A stretch of 7,101 bases of DNA from Dehalococcoidia bacterium (GTDB lineage: Bacteria; Chloroflexota; Dehalococcoidia; GIF9; AB-539-J10), in the NCBI GenBank assembly GCA_030589825.1, contig JAUUZT010000040.1, positions 1 to 7,101 on the forward strand, read 5' to 3'. This document shows, in pieces, positions 1 to 5,490 of this stretch; the stretch's first letter is position 1; every line of letters starts with the position of its first letter. Position numbers and translations under genes: made by a program. A model generated the notes under the pieces. It had not been told where the DNA came from and searched no databases. It saw only the letters and a program-made list of their open reading frames with translations.

Positions 1-50
1 AAAAGGTTGACCTGGAACGGGTAAATACTCATTTTGATGATAAAAAATAG
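1..50 (+). CDS. C-terminal end of an unidentified upstream gene (partial)
   Basis: Reading from base 3, the frame is open from the window edge to a TAG at 48-50 and gives the tail KVDLERVNTHFDDKK. The other two plus frames stop earlier (TGA at 8-10, TAA at 22-24). The charged tail, and the ribosome binding site of the next gene starting about 20 bases after the stop, fit the end of a gene in the same operon. The fragment is too short to assign to a family, and a chance open frame of this length cannot be excluded. Confidence 0.45.
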   Translation, partial: KVDLERVNTHFDDKK

Positions 51-79
51 CTTATGAAGGATTAGTATCAAGGAGAAAA

Positions 80-403
80 ATGACAGCAAAAGGCATTGAG
101 AATTCAGAGACTATAATAGACTCTTGCAAACTGATTATAGCAGGCCTGGACTCACAGGAAGCTGAGGGGAAAGAGGTGCTGCAAAGCGCAATGGATATTC
201 TGGAGGATATGAAGAAAAAGTTCTTTTTAAAAACGAATCTGGCGATTCCTCCTACTAACACCTGTAAAAAAGACGTTATTGAACTTCAATTAATAGTTGA
301 GGGGGGAGACCTCTCAAGTTTCTCTGAACTTATAGCAAGATTTCGTGGCAACATGGAGAAACTGCTTAAACATGCCAAGATGGAGGGAGTGATAATCACA
401 TAA
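80..403 (+). CDS. Hypothetical protein, 107 aa, coupled to the downstream epimerase
   Basis: I do not recognise this protein. A clear ribosome binding site (AAGGAG at 70-75, about 4 bases before the ATG) supports the start. The protein has no signal peptide or membrane segment. Residues about 8-50 look amphipathic and helical with many acidic and lysine residues. After a short turn containing PPTNTC (57-62), a second part follows with a beta-like stretch (DVIELQLIVEGGD, about 65-77) and a helix ending near KLLKHAK. The single cysteines at 16 and 62 form no metal-binding motif. Its TAA stop shares a base with the ATG of the next gene (TAATG), so the two are very probably co-translated. A role linked to the epimerase substrate is therefore plausible, but nothing in the sequence shows what that role is. 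Confidence 0.75.
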   Translation: MTAKGIENSETIIDSCKLIIAGLDSQEAEGKEVLQSAMDILEDMKKKFFLKTNLAIPPTNTCKKDVIELQLIVEGGDLSSFSELIARFRGNMEKLLKHAKMEGVIIT

Positions 404-1275
404 TGGGGACTGTCCTTGTAACAGGGGGTGCTGGTAGTGCAGGAAAACTGGTAGTACAAAAGCTTCGCCAGTTGGATTATACTGTGCGAGTGTTTGACCT
501 TCCCAGCATGGATTATACTGACTTGGAAGGCAGAGAAGGGATAGAGATATTACGTGGGGATATCACCAAATTGGCAGATGTACAGCAGGCGGTAACAGGA
601 GTAAGTGACGTAGTTCATCTGGCTGCTCTTCTGCCGCCATCCAGTGAACGAAACAGGGAACTGACCTTTGCCGTTAACGTGGAAGGTTCGTTACGATTGG
701 CAGATGCGCTGAGGCAATCTAACCCCAGGGCAGCACTGGTATTTACTTCATCAGTAAGTACCTATGGTGACGCTATGAACCAGAAACTACCTGTTACAGT
801 AGACCATTCACAGCAGGCACTGGACATATATGCAGAGAGCAAGATTGCTGCCGAAAAATCACTCAAGGAAAGTTATCCGAATGCGATTATACTGCGTATC
901 TCAGGAATATCGGTGCCTTCTGTTCAGGCACCTCCCGATATATGGCCTTTTATGGCTGATCAGCGGATTGAGTTCGTTCACCGGGATGATGTGGTGGTGG
1001 CGATTTGTGCTGCAGTTAGTAATGAAGCAGCAAAAGGAAAGGTCTTCAACATCGCCGGAGGCTCAACCTGGCGCACTGTGGGGAAAGCTTATGTTAAGGA
1101 TTACTTTGATCTCCTTGGTGTACCAATTGAAGAGGCGCAATTCCTGGATAAACCAGGCTGGTGTGACTGGTACGATACTGAAGAATCTCAACGAGCTTTA
1201 GGCTACCAGAATAATTTATATCAGGCATATCTGCAGCAGCTAAGCGACGAGATTCAGCAGATGATGGCGGAATAG
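403..1275 (+). CDS. NAD-dependent epimerase/dehydratase, extended SDR family
   Basis: This 290-residue protein has the hallmarks of the extended short-chain dehydrogenase family. It has an N-terminal Rossmann TGGAGSAG dinucleotide loop (7-14), an acidic residue at the end of the second strand (D32) that favours NAD over NADP, GD at 52-53, HLAA at 72-75, FTSSVSTYG (114-122) with the active-site Ser/Thr region, and the catalytic YxxxK pair Y143/K147. FVHRDDVVVAI (191-201) matches the conserved interaction-domain motif of nucleotide-sugar epimerases and relatives. The C-terminal WYDTEESQRALGY is also typical of the family. It is slightly shorter than a classical 310-330-residue sugar epimerase, so the substrate cannot be named; sugars, hydroxysteroids and other alcohols are all possible. 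It starts at the overlapping TAATG of the preceding gene and ends one base before the opposing moaD stop. Confidence 0.9.
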   Translation: MGTVLVTGGAGSAGKLVVQKLRQLDYTVRVFDLPSMDYTDLEGREGIEILRGDITKLADVQQAVTGVSDVVHLAALLPPSSERNRELTFAVNVEGSLRLADALRQSNPRAALVFTSSVSTYGDAMNQKLPVTVDHSQQALDIYAESKIAAEKSLKESYPNAIILRISGISVPSVQAPPDIWPFMADQRIEFVHRDDVVVAICAAVSNEAAKGKVFNIAGGSTWRTVGKAYVKDYFDLLGVPIEEAQFLDKPGWCDWYDTEESQRALGYQNNLYQAYLQQLSDEIQQMMAE

Positions 1276-1276
1276 C

Positions 1277-1558
1277 TTAACCACCGGCAACAGGTGGGAA
1301 TATAGCAACCACATCGCCGTTTTTTAGTTCGATTTCTCCCTTTAAGTCTTTGATATTTCTACCGTTAATTGCGAAAATCAGGTCGTCTCTCACCTTATCT
1401 TTGTCAGAGTCATAAACGCTTGCCAGGAAGCTCTTTCCGAGCCTCCTGGCAGCGCTCTCAATCAGGTTACGCGTCGTCCCATCGCACTCAACCACTGTTT
1501 TCCTTACTCTATATCTATCACGTAGAGAGGCAAACAATATAATCTCGACTGTTACCAT
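1277..1558 (-). CDS. moaD: MoaD-family sulfur carrier (molybdopterin synthase small subunit type)
   Basis: This is a 93-residue ubiquitin-fold protein with the MoaD/ThiS signature. It has an N-terminal strand followed by FASLRDRY (9-16), INGR (64-67), and the invariant ending NGDVVAIFPPVAGG, whose terminal Gly-Gly is adenylated and converted to a thiocarboxylate. In this family the thiocarboxylate donates sulfur to make the dithiolene of the pyranopterin. FPPVAGG matches MoaD better than ThiS. It is about ten residues longer than the E. coli protein because of a charged loop near DSDKDKVRDD (50-59). It follows the AOR gene on the same strand after 53 bases, an arrangement that fits supply of the W/Mo cofactor to AOR. 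The ATG at 1558 has no good Shine-Dalgarno (AACAAG precedes it), so expression may depend on readthrough from AOR. Confidence 0.9.
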   Translation of the reverse strand: MVTVEIILFASLRDRYRVRKTVVECDGTTRNLIESAARRLGKSFLASVYDSDKDKVRDDLIFAINGRNIKDLKGEIELKNGDVVAIFPPVAGG

Positions 1559-1611
1559 CTTGTTAAATGCTGAAACGGCCCTTCATGTGGGTAATAGATG
1601 GTGTACCAGTC

Positions 1612-3459
1612 CTAAAGTTCAATCTCCAGTTCTTTTAACTTAGCCGCCGTTGGGACTCCATCAACCCATCCTCGCAGCTTATAGTATTCTCCTAGCATTT
1701 TATCAAGATCGGCTACTTGTCCCTTGGCAGGTCCTTCAGGCAGTGGCTCATTCAGTAATCTGGGAGGTAATGTATCATCTTTACCATCAATGCCCAACCT
1801 GTTCATGACCACCCTCTCCAAGTTGTAGATTCGTTCGCCAATTTTTAGTATTTCAGCATCAGTATAGTCCCACCCGGTAACTGCCGAGAGCAATTCAGCA
1901 AAGTCTCCAGCGCCTAAAGCAAAAGTAGTGAACAGACAGTTGACCGTAGAATTAACCACGCAAGTAAAATCCTGAAACACTTTAGCCCATTGTGCTTTGC
2001 CCTCGGTTGCCAGGGGGTCTAGCTTCTCGGGTATGCCGACAATTTCAGGGGCAATAGTATAACCAGTGACATGGCAGCCACCTCGGTTTGATGTAGCGTA
2101 GTTCAAGCCGATACCTTTAATTCCCCGAGGATCATAGGCTGGCATTTCCAGCCCTTTAACGCTCATGGATAGTTCAGGGTGTCCGTAGAACTCACACAGT
2201 TTTCTTGATCCAGCAGCCATGTATTTTCCAAAGCCTGTTTTATGGGCAATACGCCATACTGCTTCCACCATCGCTGCAGCGTTGCCGAAAGTCAGATCCA
2301 ATCCCTGCAGATCATCTTCAGGGATGCATTTCTTCTCGTTTAGTTCCATTGCTGCTGCAATGGTAGACCCGACGCTAATCGGATCTATCCCAAACTCATC
2401 ACAGTAGTGGTTTGCCTTGGTAATTGCAGCGAGGTCCTTCACTGCGGTAGCGCTTCCCAGTGCCCAGAGGCTCTCATACTCTGGTCCCTCTGTTGCAAGT
2501 ATCTGATATGGTCCTGACTTAACGCTAGTGATTCTCCCACAGGCTATGTTACAGCCCCAGCAGGAACCTTTCTTAACAAGATATTTTTCAGCCAGTGCTT
2601 CGCCGCTTATTTTTTCGGCATCAGGATTCACCGAAGTCTGCCAGTTTTTATAGGGAAGTGAGCCGGCAGTATTTATTACATTAACCAGCACTGCTGTCCC
2701 ATATGCAGGCAATCCTTCTCCAGATACAGGATTATTTTCTATGGCTTCCAGACATCGCTTTGAGACAGGTACAAATTCGTCCATCTTGGCATAAGGGACC
2801 TTTTCCTTACCTGCAACGACGACAGCCTTGAGTCCCTTTGAGCCCATGATAGCTCCAACACCTGCTCTGCCTAGGGCCCTGTGATCATCATTCATAATCA
2901 TAGCCATGGGGACCAGGTTTTCTCCGGCGGTGCTGATACACATCACGCTGGCCCGTTTTCGGCCGACCGCCTTCTTTAGAATTCTGGTAGTATCGAAAGT
3001 GTTCTTCCCCCACAAATCTCCGGCATCTCTTAGCTGTGCTTTTCCATCTACAATCGATAAATATACAGGCACATCAGACGCACCCTCGAATATGACTCCA
3101 TCAAAGCCGGCAAACTTAAGGGTCGCGCCCCAGGTGCCCCCGCTGTTGCCACTACCGATAGAGCCAGTCAGAGGTGATTTTAAAGCCATTACATGATGTC
3201 GCCCTGACGATGGAAATCCTGGGACCCCTGTCCCTGGACCGGTCATAAATATCAGCGGATTTTCAGGTCCCAGAGGGTCCATATCTTTCACGGAAATGCC
3301 CCTCATGGCATATTCTTTAATGTACTGATAGAGAAGGTAAACACCATAGCCTTTTCCTCCCAGGTATTTCCTGGCTATTTTTTCATCAACTTCTTCGGTG
3401 ATAACGGACTTTGCAGTTAAATCTACTCTGAGGATTTTACCCATAAAACCTCTTGCCAT
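1612..3459 (-). CDS. aor: Aldehyde:ferredoxin oxidoreductase family (tungsten/molybdenum pterin enzyme)
   Basis: This 615-residue protein is full length for the AOR family, cytoplasmic enzymes that oxidise aldehydes to acids (or run the reverse) with ferredoxin. The N-terminal domain (about 5-212) carries GKILRVDL, LGGKGYG (33-39), SSGRHHVMALKSPLTG (84-99) and RAGVGAIMGSKGLKAVV (198-214). The C-terminal domains carry the cluster ligands CxxCxxxC (C300, C303, C307) and a fourth cysteine, C508. Pterin-contact regions are visible at DEFGID (354-359) and ATSNRGGCH (455-463). The canonical DxxGLC motif before the fourth cysteine reads NSTVNC (503-508), so its aspartate is an asparagine here. AAGGAGG lies 4 bases before the ATG, which fixes the start. 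moaD follows in the same orientation. The leader upstream contains a strong hairpin. The substrate cannot be told from the sequence, and AOR-family members with non-aldehyde roles also exist. Confidence 0.95.
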   Translation of the reverse strand: MARGFMGKILRVDLTAKSVITEEVDEKIARKYLGGKGYGVYLLYQYIKEYAMRGISVKDMDPLGPENPLIFMTGPGTGVPGFPSSGRHHVMALKSPLTGSIGSGNSGGTWGATLKFAGFDGVIFEGASDVPVYLSIVDGKAQLRDAGDLWGKNTFDTTRILKKAVGRKRASVMCISTAGENLVPMAMIMNDDHRALGRAGVGAIMGSKGLKAVVVAGKEKVPYAKMDEFVPVSKRCLEAIENNPVSGEGLPAYGTAVLVNVINTAGSLPYKNWQTSVNPDAEKISGEALAEKYLVKKGSCWGCNIACGRITSVKSGPYQILATEGPEYESLWALGSATAVKDLAAITKANHYCDEFGIDPISVGSTIAAAMELNEKKCIPEDDLQGLDLTFGNAAAMVEAVWRIAHKTGFGKYMAAGSRKLCEFYGHPELSMSVKGLEMPAYDPRGIKGIGLNYATSNRGGCHVTGYTIAPEIVGIPEKLDPLATEGKAQWAKVFQDFTCVVNSTVNCLFTTFALGAGDFAELLSAVTGWDYTDAEILKIGERIYNLERVVMNRLGIDGKDDTLPPRLLNEPLPEGPAKGQVADLDKMLGEYYKLRGWVDGVPTAAKLKELEIEL

Positions 3460-3482
3460 ATTTCCTCCTTCTATGATTCATT

Positions 3483-3518
3483 AGATGTCTCTGGATTTAT
3501 TTTTCCAAAGAATCATCT
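3483..3518 (-). promoter_or_regulatory. Bulged hairpin in the aor leader, close to the ribosome binding site
   Basis: On the minus strand AGATG (3518-3514) pairs with CATCT (3487-3483). After a two-base bulge, TCTTTGGA (3511-3504) pairs with TCCAGAGA (3495-3488), with one G-U pair. The loop is eight A/U-rich bases. ATGATTC (3516-3510), within the 5' arm, can instead pair with GAATCAT (3479-3473), which sits 2 bases before AAGGAGG. The two folds are mutually exclusive. This could be a leader switch or just an mRNA-stabilising stem. I do not recognise it as a known riboswitch, and it does not show the Moco-motif sequence elements I know. Confidence 0.45.
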
Positions 3519-3674
3519 TTTGTTTTGCCACGTATTTCTATTAGCTTCTCTTTCTTAGGTCTAGCAATAGAATCGTTGCAAATCCAATTACATCATAGGC
3601 ACTACCCGCTCCTTTAGATAATGGTTAAGCTTTTTTCACCAGGTCATTACTAAATCTTTTTAATCTATTCAATA

Positions 3675-3704
3675 AAATTAGCTCTCATTGACACAATTGT
3701 CAAT
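3675..3704 (-). promoter_or_regulatory. Candidate aor promoter with -35 inside a 7-4-7 inverted repeat
   Basis: The dyad ATTGACA-CAAT-TGTCAAT occupies 3687-3704. On the minus strand it contains a perfect -35 hexamer TTGACA (3703-3698). After 17 bases comes TAATTT (3680-3675), a weak -10 matching 3 of 6 positions. A regulator binding the dyad would cover the -35. The TTGAC-N6-GTCAA arrangement resembles operators of Crp/Fnr-type regulators, which often control anaerobic genes. The distance to the aor ATG is about 210 bases from the predicted start site. The weak -10 keeps confidence moderate. Confidence 0.35.
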
Positions 3705-3819
3705 ACTTTAGGAGTAAATTATTAAGTCTTTTGCTGGATTACTTTATATATTTGCAGGAAAATTCCTGAAATAAAATTGTGGGGGATAATCAGTTATCTA
3801 TAGTGGCATAGCCCAGGGG

Positions 3820-4326
3820 CTAATTGCCTCTATATGGGGTTACATGTGGATAGGTACCCTTAGTTAAGTTATGTTTCCGCTGATTCTTTATCGCAATCAC
3901 TATAGTTCCGGTAATACCAACCAGTAACGTAATCGGAAAAACGATAAGACCAAGGAAGAAAAATAGTGGTTCATCAGGAAGGCCAATTCTGGTCCAGAAC
4001 TCGGGTCCGAACCAGTAAATAAACAGCCCATAAATCGCATTGTGCAGAAGAACGCTGATCGTTATTCCTGCTGCTGAAGCTCCTGTTAGCAACATGAACA
4101 GCTTTTTTAAGCCAGTTAGTTTCTCTTTAATTGTGAGGTAGATTACTGCTCCTCCCAGTACAAACAGCAATATGCCCAATGCCAGCAGGGCAGGTTCTGT
4201 CCTTAATGTATTTCTCACTGCTGGGCAGAACATGAAAAGTATTGACATGATAAAAATAGTTGTCAATGCCCAGAAGAGGGACCACCTTAATTTATTTATA
4301 TTTATCTTCTTATTTGGCATTCTCAT
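3820..4326 (-). CDS. Four-helix integral membrane protein of unknown function
   Basis: This 168-residue protein has four likely membrane helices at about 14-34, 45-66, 76-104 and 120-146. Both termini are basic (NKKININK near the start, KNQRKHNLTK after the last helix), which by the positive-inside rule puts both ends in the cytoplasm. A conspicuous aromatic and acidic loop, YWFGPEFWTRIGLPDEP (104-120), lies between helices 3 and 4 on the outside. I do not recognise the family, and there are no heme-binding or transport motifs I can point to. The ATG at 4326 is preceded by GAGAG at a spacing of 9. A second ATG two codons later is possible. It follows the dsrE-like gene by 33 bases and is probably the last gene of the cupin-DsrE unit. 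Confidence 0.8.
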   Translation of the reverse strand: MRMPNKKININKLRWSLFWALTTIFIMSILFMFCPAVRNTLRTEPALLALGILLFVLGGAVIYLTIKEKLTGLKKLFMLLTGASAAGITISVLLHNAIYGLFIYWFGPEFWTRIGLPDEPLFFFLGLIVFPITLLVGITGTIVIAIKNQRKHNLTKGTYPHVTPYRGN

Positions 4327-4359
4327 AAAAGTTAGCTCTCTTTGTTCTAATTAAAAGTA

Positions 4360-4569
4360 TCAGAAAGTTATGACTTTATCACTTTCTACAACCCATTCTG
4401 CTCCATCCGGTGGCTTACAGATAGCTCTTGCCATATCCACAGAGTCGTTCGTTAAAAATATTCTTAGTTCTTGTCCTGCTTCCAGTAATTTATCTGCAAG
4501 ACGAAGCCCATTCCAGGTTACATCGGTGTTATCGTATGGTTGCCGATTAAAAATGATTAATGTTTTCAA
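4360..4569 (-). CDS. Shortened DsrE-like protein (apparent internal deletion)
   Basis: The 69-residue product begins MKTLIIFNRQPYDNTD and continues through NGLRLADKLLEAGQELRIFLTNDSVDMA, the N-terminal part of DsrE/DsrF-like proteins of about 110-120 residues. It ends AEWVVESDKVITF, which matches the very C-terminus of the same family (usually ...ELAEW...ADKVLVF). The join is at about G56/A57, and the roughly 45 residues that normally lie between, including the CGTC-type cysteine segment, are missing without loss of frame. Only C51 remains. The start is TTG, overlapping the cupin stop codon as TTGA. AGGTGG lies about 7 bases upstream, so translation is coupled. Intact relatives act in sulfur relay or are annotated as peroxiredoxin-like. 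This version may be a functional small protein or a decayed copy. Confidence 0.75.
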   Translation of the reverse strand: MKTLIIFNRQPYDNTDVTWNGLRLADKLLEAGQELRIFLTNDSVDMARAICKPPDGAEWVVESDKVITF

Positions 4570-4871
4570 TTTTTCACCACCTGTATACCCATTATCTTGA
4601 CGCCATCATTTGTCCTCATCGATAATGTTGCTGGTTCAGTAATAAGACACTGTCCTTCTTTGATACTTACTTTTTCTTGGTTAACCATTACTTCTGCTGC
4701 ACCCTCAATAAAATAGAAAATAACATAAGAAGCCATTTCACAAGTTGGCATCTCTCCACCGGCAGGAAGCTCAATGATTCTTGTTTTAAATTCCTTAGCC
4801 TTATAAAAGACATTTCTATCCCTTTCCTCATACGGATGTACTGCCATAGCTTCAATATCAAATAATTGCAT
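4566..4871 (-). CDS. Small cupin-domain protein lacking the metal-binding histidines
   Basis: Starting at the ATG at 4871 the protein has 101 residues. The in-frame GTG at 4880 lies inside the Shine-Dalgarno itself (AGGAGG at 4885-4880, 8 bases before the ATG), so the later start is preferred. The single cupin barrel is recognisable from RIIELPAGGEMP, then FYFIEGAAEVMVNQEKVSIKEGQCLITEPATLSMRTNDG. The normal motif-1 HxH is replaced by C-E-M (CEM after MPT, residues 44-46 of this start), and the motif-2 histidine is also absent (PATLSMRTN). It therefore cannot bind metal in the standard way; a cysteine/methionine site or a purely structural or ligand-binding role is possible. The stop overlaps the DsrE-like start. 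It is probably the first gene of the unit. Confidence 0.85.
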   Translation of the reverse strand: MQLFDIEAMAVHPYEERDRNVFYKAKEFKTRIIELPAGGEMPTCEMASYVIFYFIEGAAEVMVNQEKVSIKEGQCLITEPATLSMRTNDGVKIMGIQVVKN

Positions 4872-4879
4872 CCTCTTCA

Positions 4880-4885
4880 CCTCCT
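4880..4885 (-). promoter_or_regulatory. Ribosome binding site deciding the cupin start
   Basis: On the minus strand AGGAGG sits 8 bases before the ATG at 4871. The alternative GTG start (4880-4878) would leave no spacing to this site, so the longer reading with three extra residues is unlikely. Confidence 0.8.
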
Positions 4886-4925
4886 GAGATTTGTTTGTTT
4901 TTTATTGCTTTATTCGAATAGTCGT

Positions 4926-4971
4926 TCTATAGGTACTCGCATTATTTTAACAAAAATATTTATTAAAATAA
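4926..4971 (-). promoter_or_regulatory. Candidate cupin-unit promoter with an AT-rich inverted repeat
   Basis: On the minus strand TTGTTA (4953-4948) and TATAGA (4931-4926) are separated by 16 bases, each matching 4 of 6 consensus positions. This would place a start site near 4919, about 48 bases before the cupin ATG. A perfect 9-bp inverted repeat, TTATTTTAA (4942-4950) and TTAAAATAA (4963-4971) with a 12-base spacer, overlaps the -35 and could be an operator. The AT richness makes chance pairing more likely. Confidence 0.35.
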
Positions 4972-5018
4972 GTCTTGCTGCTATTAGTTGGGGTCTAACC
5001 AATTGTGTCTCATTTCAG

Positions 5019-5046
5019 GGCTTCACTCTAAGGTAGTGGTGAAGCC
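5019..5046 (-). terminator. Hairpin straddling the stop codon of the SnoaL-like gene
   Basis: GGCTTCAC (5019-5026) and GTGAAGCC (5039-5046) form a perfect 8-bp stem around a 12-base loop that contains the TAG stop (5028-5030). On the minus strand it is not followed by a U-run, so it is not a standard intrinsic terminator. It may protect the 3' end of the mRNA or reduce readthrough into the cupin unit. Confidence 0.4.
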
Positions 5047-5456
5047 GCGCCCAAGTCATTAACCTCAGTATTGGTCAGGAAAGACGAACGGAATTGCACT
5101 CCCCAACGGCCATTGATTTTTGTAAAAATCCAGAGGGTGTCGAAGCCGTTATATTCAGTACCGTCTGCGTGTTGACGTGATTGTCGTATAACCAGGTGGA
5201 CCTTATTCGTACTTGCCTGAACTGCTTTAATCGATAGCGTACTGGTATGGTGCCACTTCTCCTCTTTCAATTTCTTGGTTACTTCATCTTGCACTGCCCG
5301 GAAGTCATCAGCAGTCTCCCACCATTGAAACCTGTTTTCAGCTAGTCGTAAAGTAGGGAAATGCATCTGGGCAATCTGTGTTTCAATATCGCGGGCATTC
5401 CAGGCATTATTCCATCTATGAAAAGTGTCAATCGCTTCCTGTGCCGGATTTGTCAT
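5028..5456 (-). CDS. SnoaL/NTF2-like fold protein
   Basis: With the ATG at 5456 the protein has 142 residues. An earlier in-frame ATG at 5468 lies directly before GGAGGT (5466-5461), which is the ribosome binding site of the later ATG (spacing about 5), so the shorter form is preferred. The opening helix AIDTFHRWNNAWNARDIETQIAQMHFP is typical of NTF2-like/SnoaL proteins. Next come helices, a central strand HHTSTLSIKAVQASTNKVHLVIRQSR, and the final strands TLWIFTKINGRWGVQFRSSF, which close the cone-shaped pocket. Members include small isomerases, cyclases and many proteins of unknown role; the substrate cannot be predicted. There is no signal peptide. It has its own extended -10 promoter and is divergent from the SMP-30 gene. 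Confidence 0.85.
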   Translation of the reverse strand: MTNPAQEAIDTFHRWNNAWNARDIETQIAQMHFPTLRLAENRFQWWETADDFRAVQDEVTKKLKEEKWHHTSTLSIKAVQASTNKVHLVIRQSRQHADGTEYNGFDTLWIFTKINGRWGVQFRSSFLTNTEVNDLGAASPLP

Positions 5457-5460
5457 AAAA

Positions 5461-5466
5461 ACCTCC
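5461..5466 (-). promoter_or_regulatory. Ribosome binding site deciding the SnoaL-like start
   Basis: GGAGGT on the minus strand immediately follows an upstream in-frame ATG (5468-5466, sharing one base) and precedes the ATG at 5456 by 4-5 bases. It therefore assigns translation to the second ATG. Confidence 0.75.
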
Positions 5467-5490
5467 ATTTATTAGGCTCGTTACGTGTCA

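Larger units (their letters stand above)
3460..3819. other. 360-bp gene-free leader/intergenic region upstream of aor
   Basis: No credible gene lies in this AT-rich stretch. It contains the aor ribosome binding site at 3464-3470, a bulged 13-bp hairpin (3483-3518), a candidate minus-strand promoter with a dyad (3675-3704), and three more small inverted repeats: CAGGAA-AA-TTCCTG at 3755-3768, GATAA-TCAG-TTATC at 3785-3798, and TAGCCC-AG-GGGCTA at 3809-3822. The last overlaps the stop codon of the upstream membrane-protein gene. None of these three is followed by a T-run on the minus strand, so no standard intrinsic terminator separates the two units. If the candidate promoter is used, the aor transcript has a leader of about 210 bases. 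Confidence 0.6.

Noticed and set aside
830..1201. 123-residue open frame inside the epimerase gene.
   Set aside because: It lies entirely within a well-supported gene in another frame and shows no domain or ribosome binding site.
3538..3621. Open minus-strand stretch ending SAYDVIGFATILLLDLRKRS before a stop, resembling a membrane-protein C-terminus.
   Set aside because: Only about 27 codons between stops, with no start codon or ribosome binding site in frame. It may be a gene remnant, but there is too little to support one.
3622..3681. Minus-strand open stretch ending KRFSNDLVKKA.
   Set aside because: It is 19 codons after an in-frame stop with no start codon, so it is probably chance in AT-rich DNA.
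3755..3822. Three small hairpins after the membrane-protein gene as intrinsic terminators.
   Set aside because: The stems are 5-6 bp, two have two-base loops, and none is followed by a U-run on the minus strand.
4878..4880. GTG as start of the cupin gene (104-residue form).
   Set aside because: It overlaps the Shine-Dalgarno itself. The ATG at 4871 has proper spacing.
5466..5468. ATG at 5468 as start of the SnoaL-like gene (146-residue form).
   Set aside because: GGAGGT lies just after it and serves the ATG at 5456.
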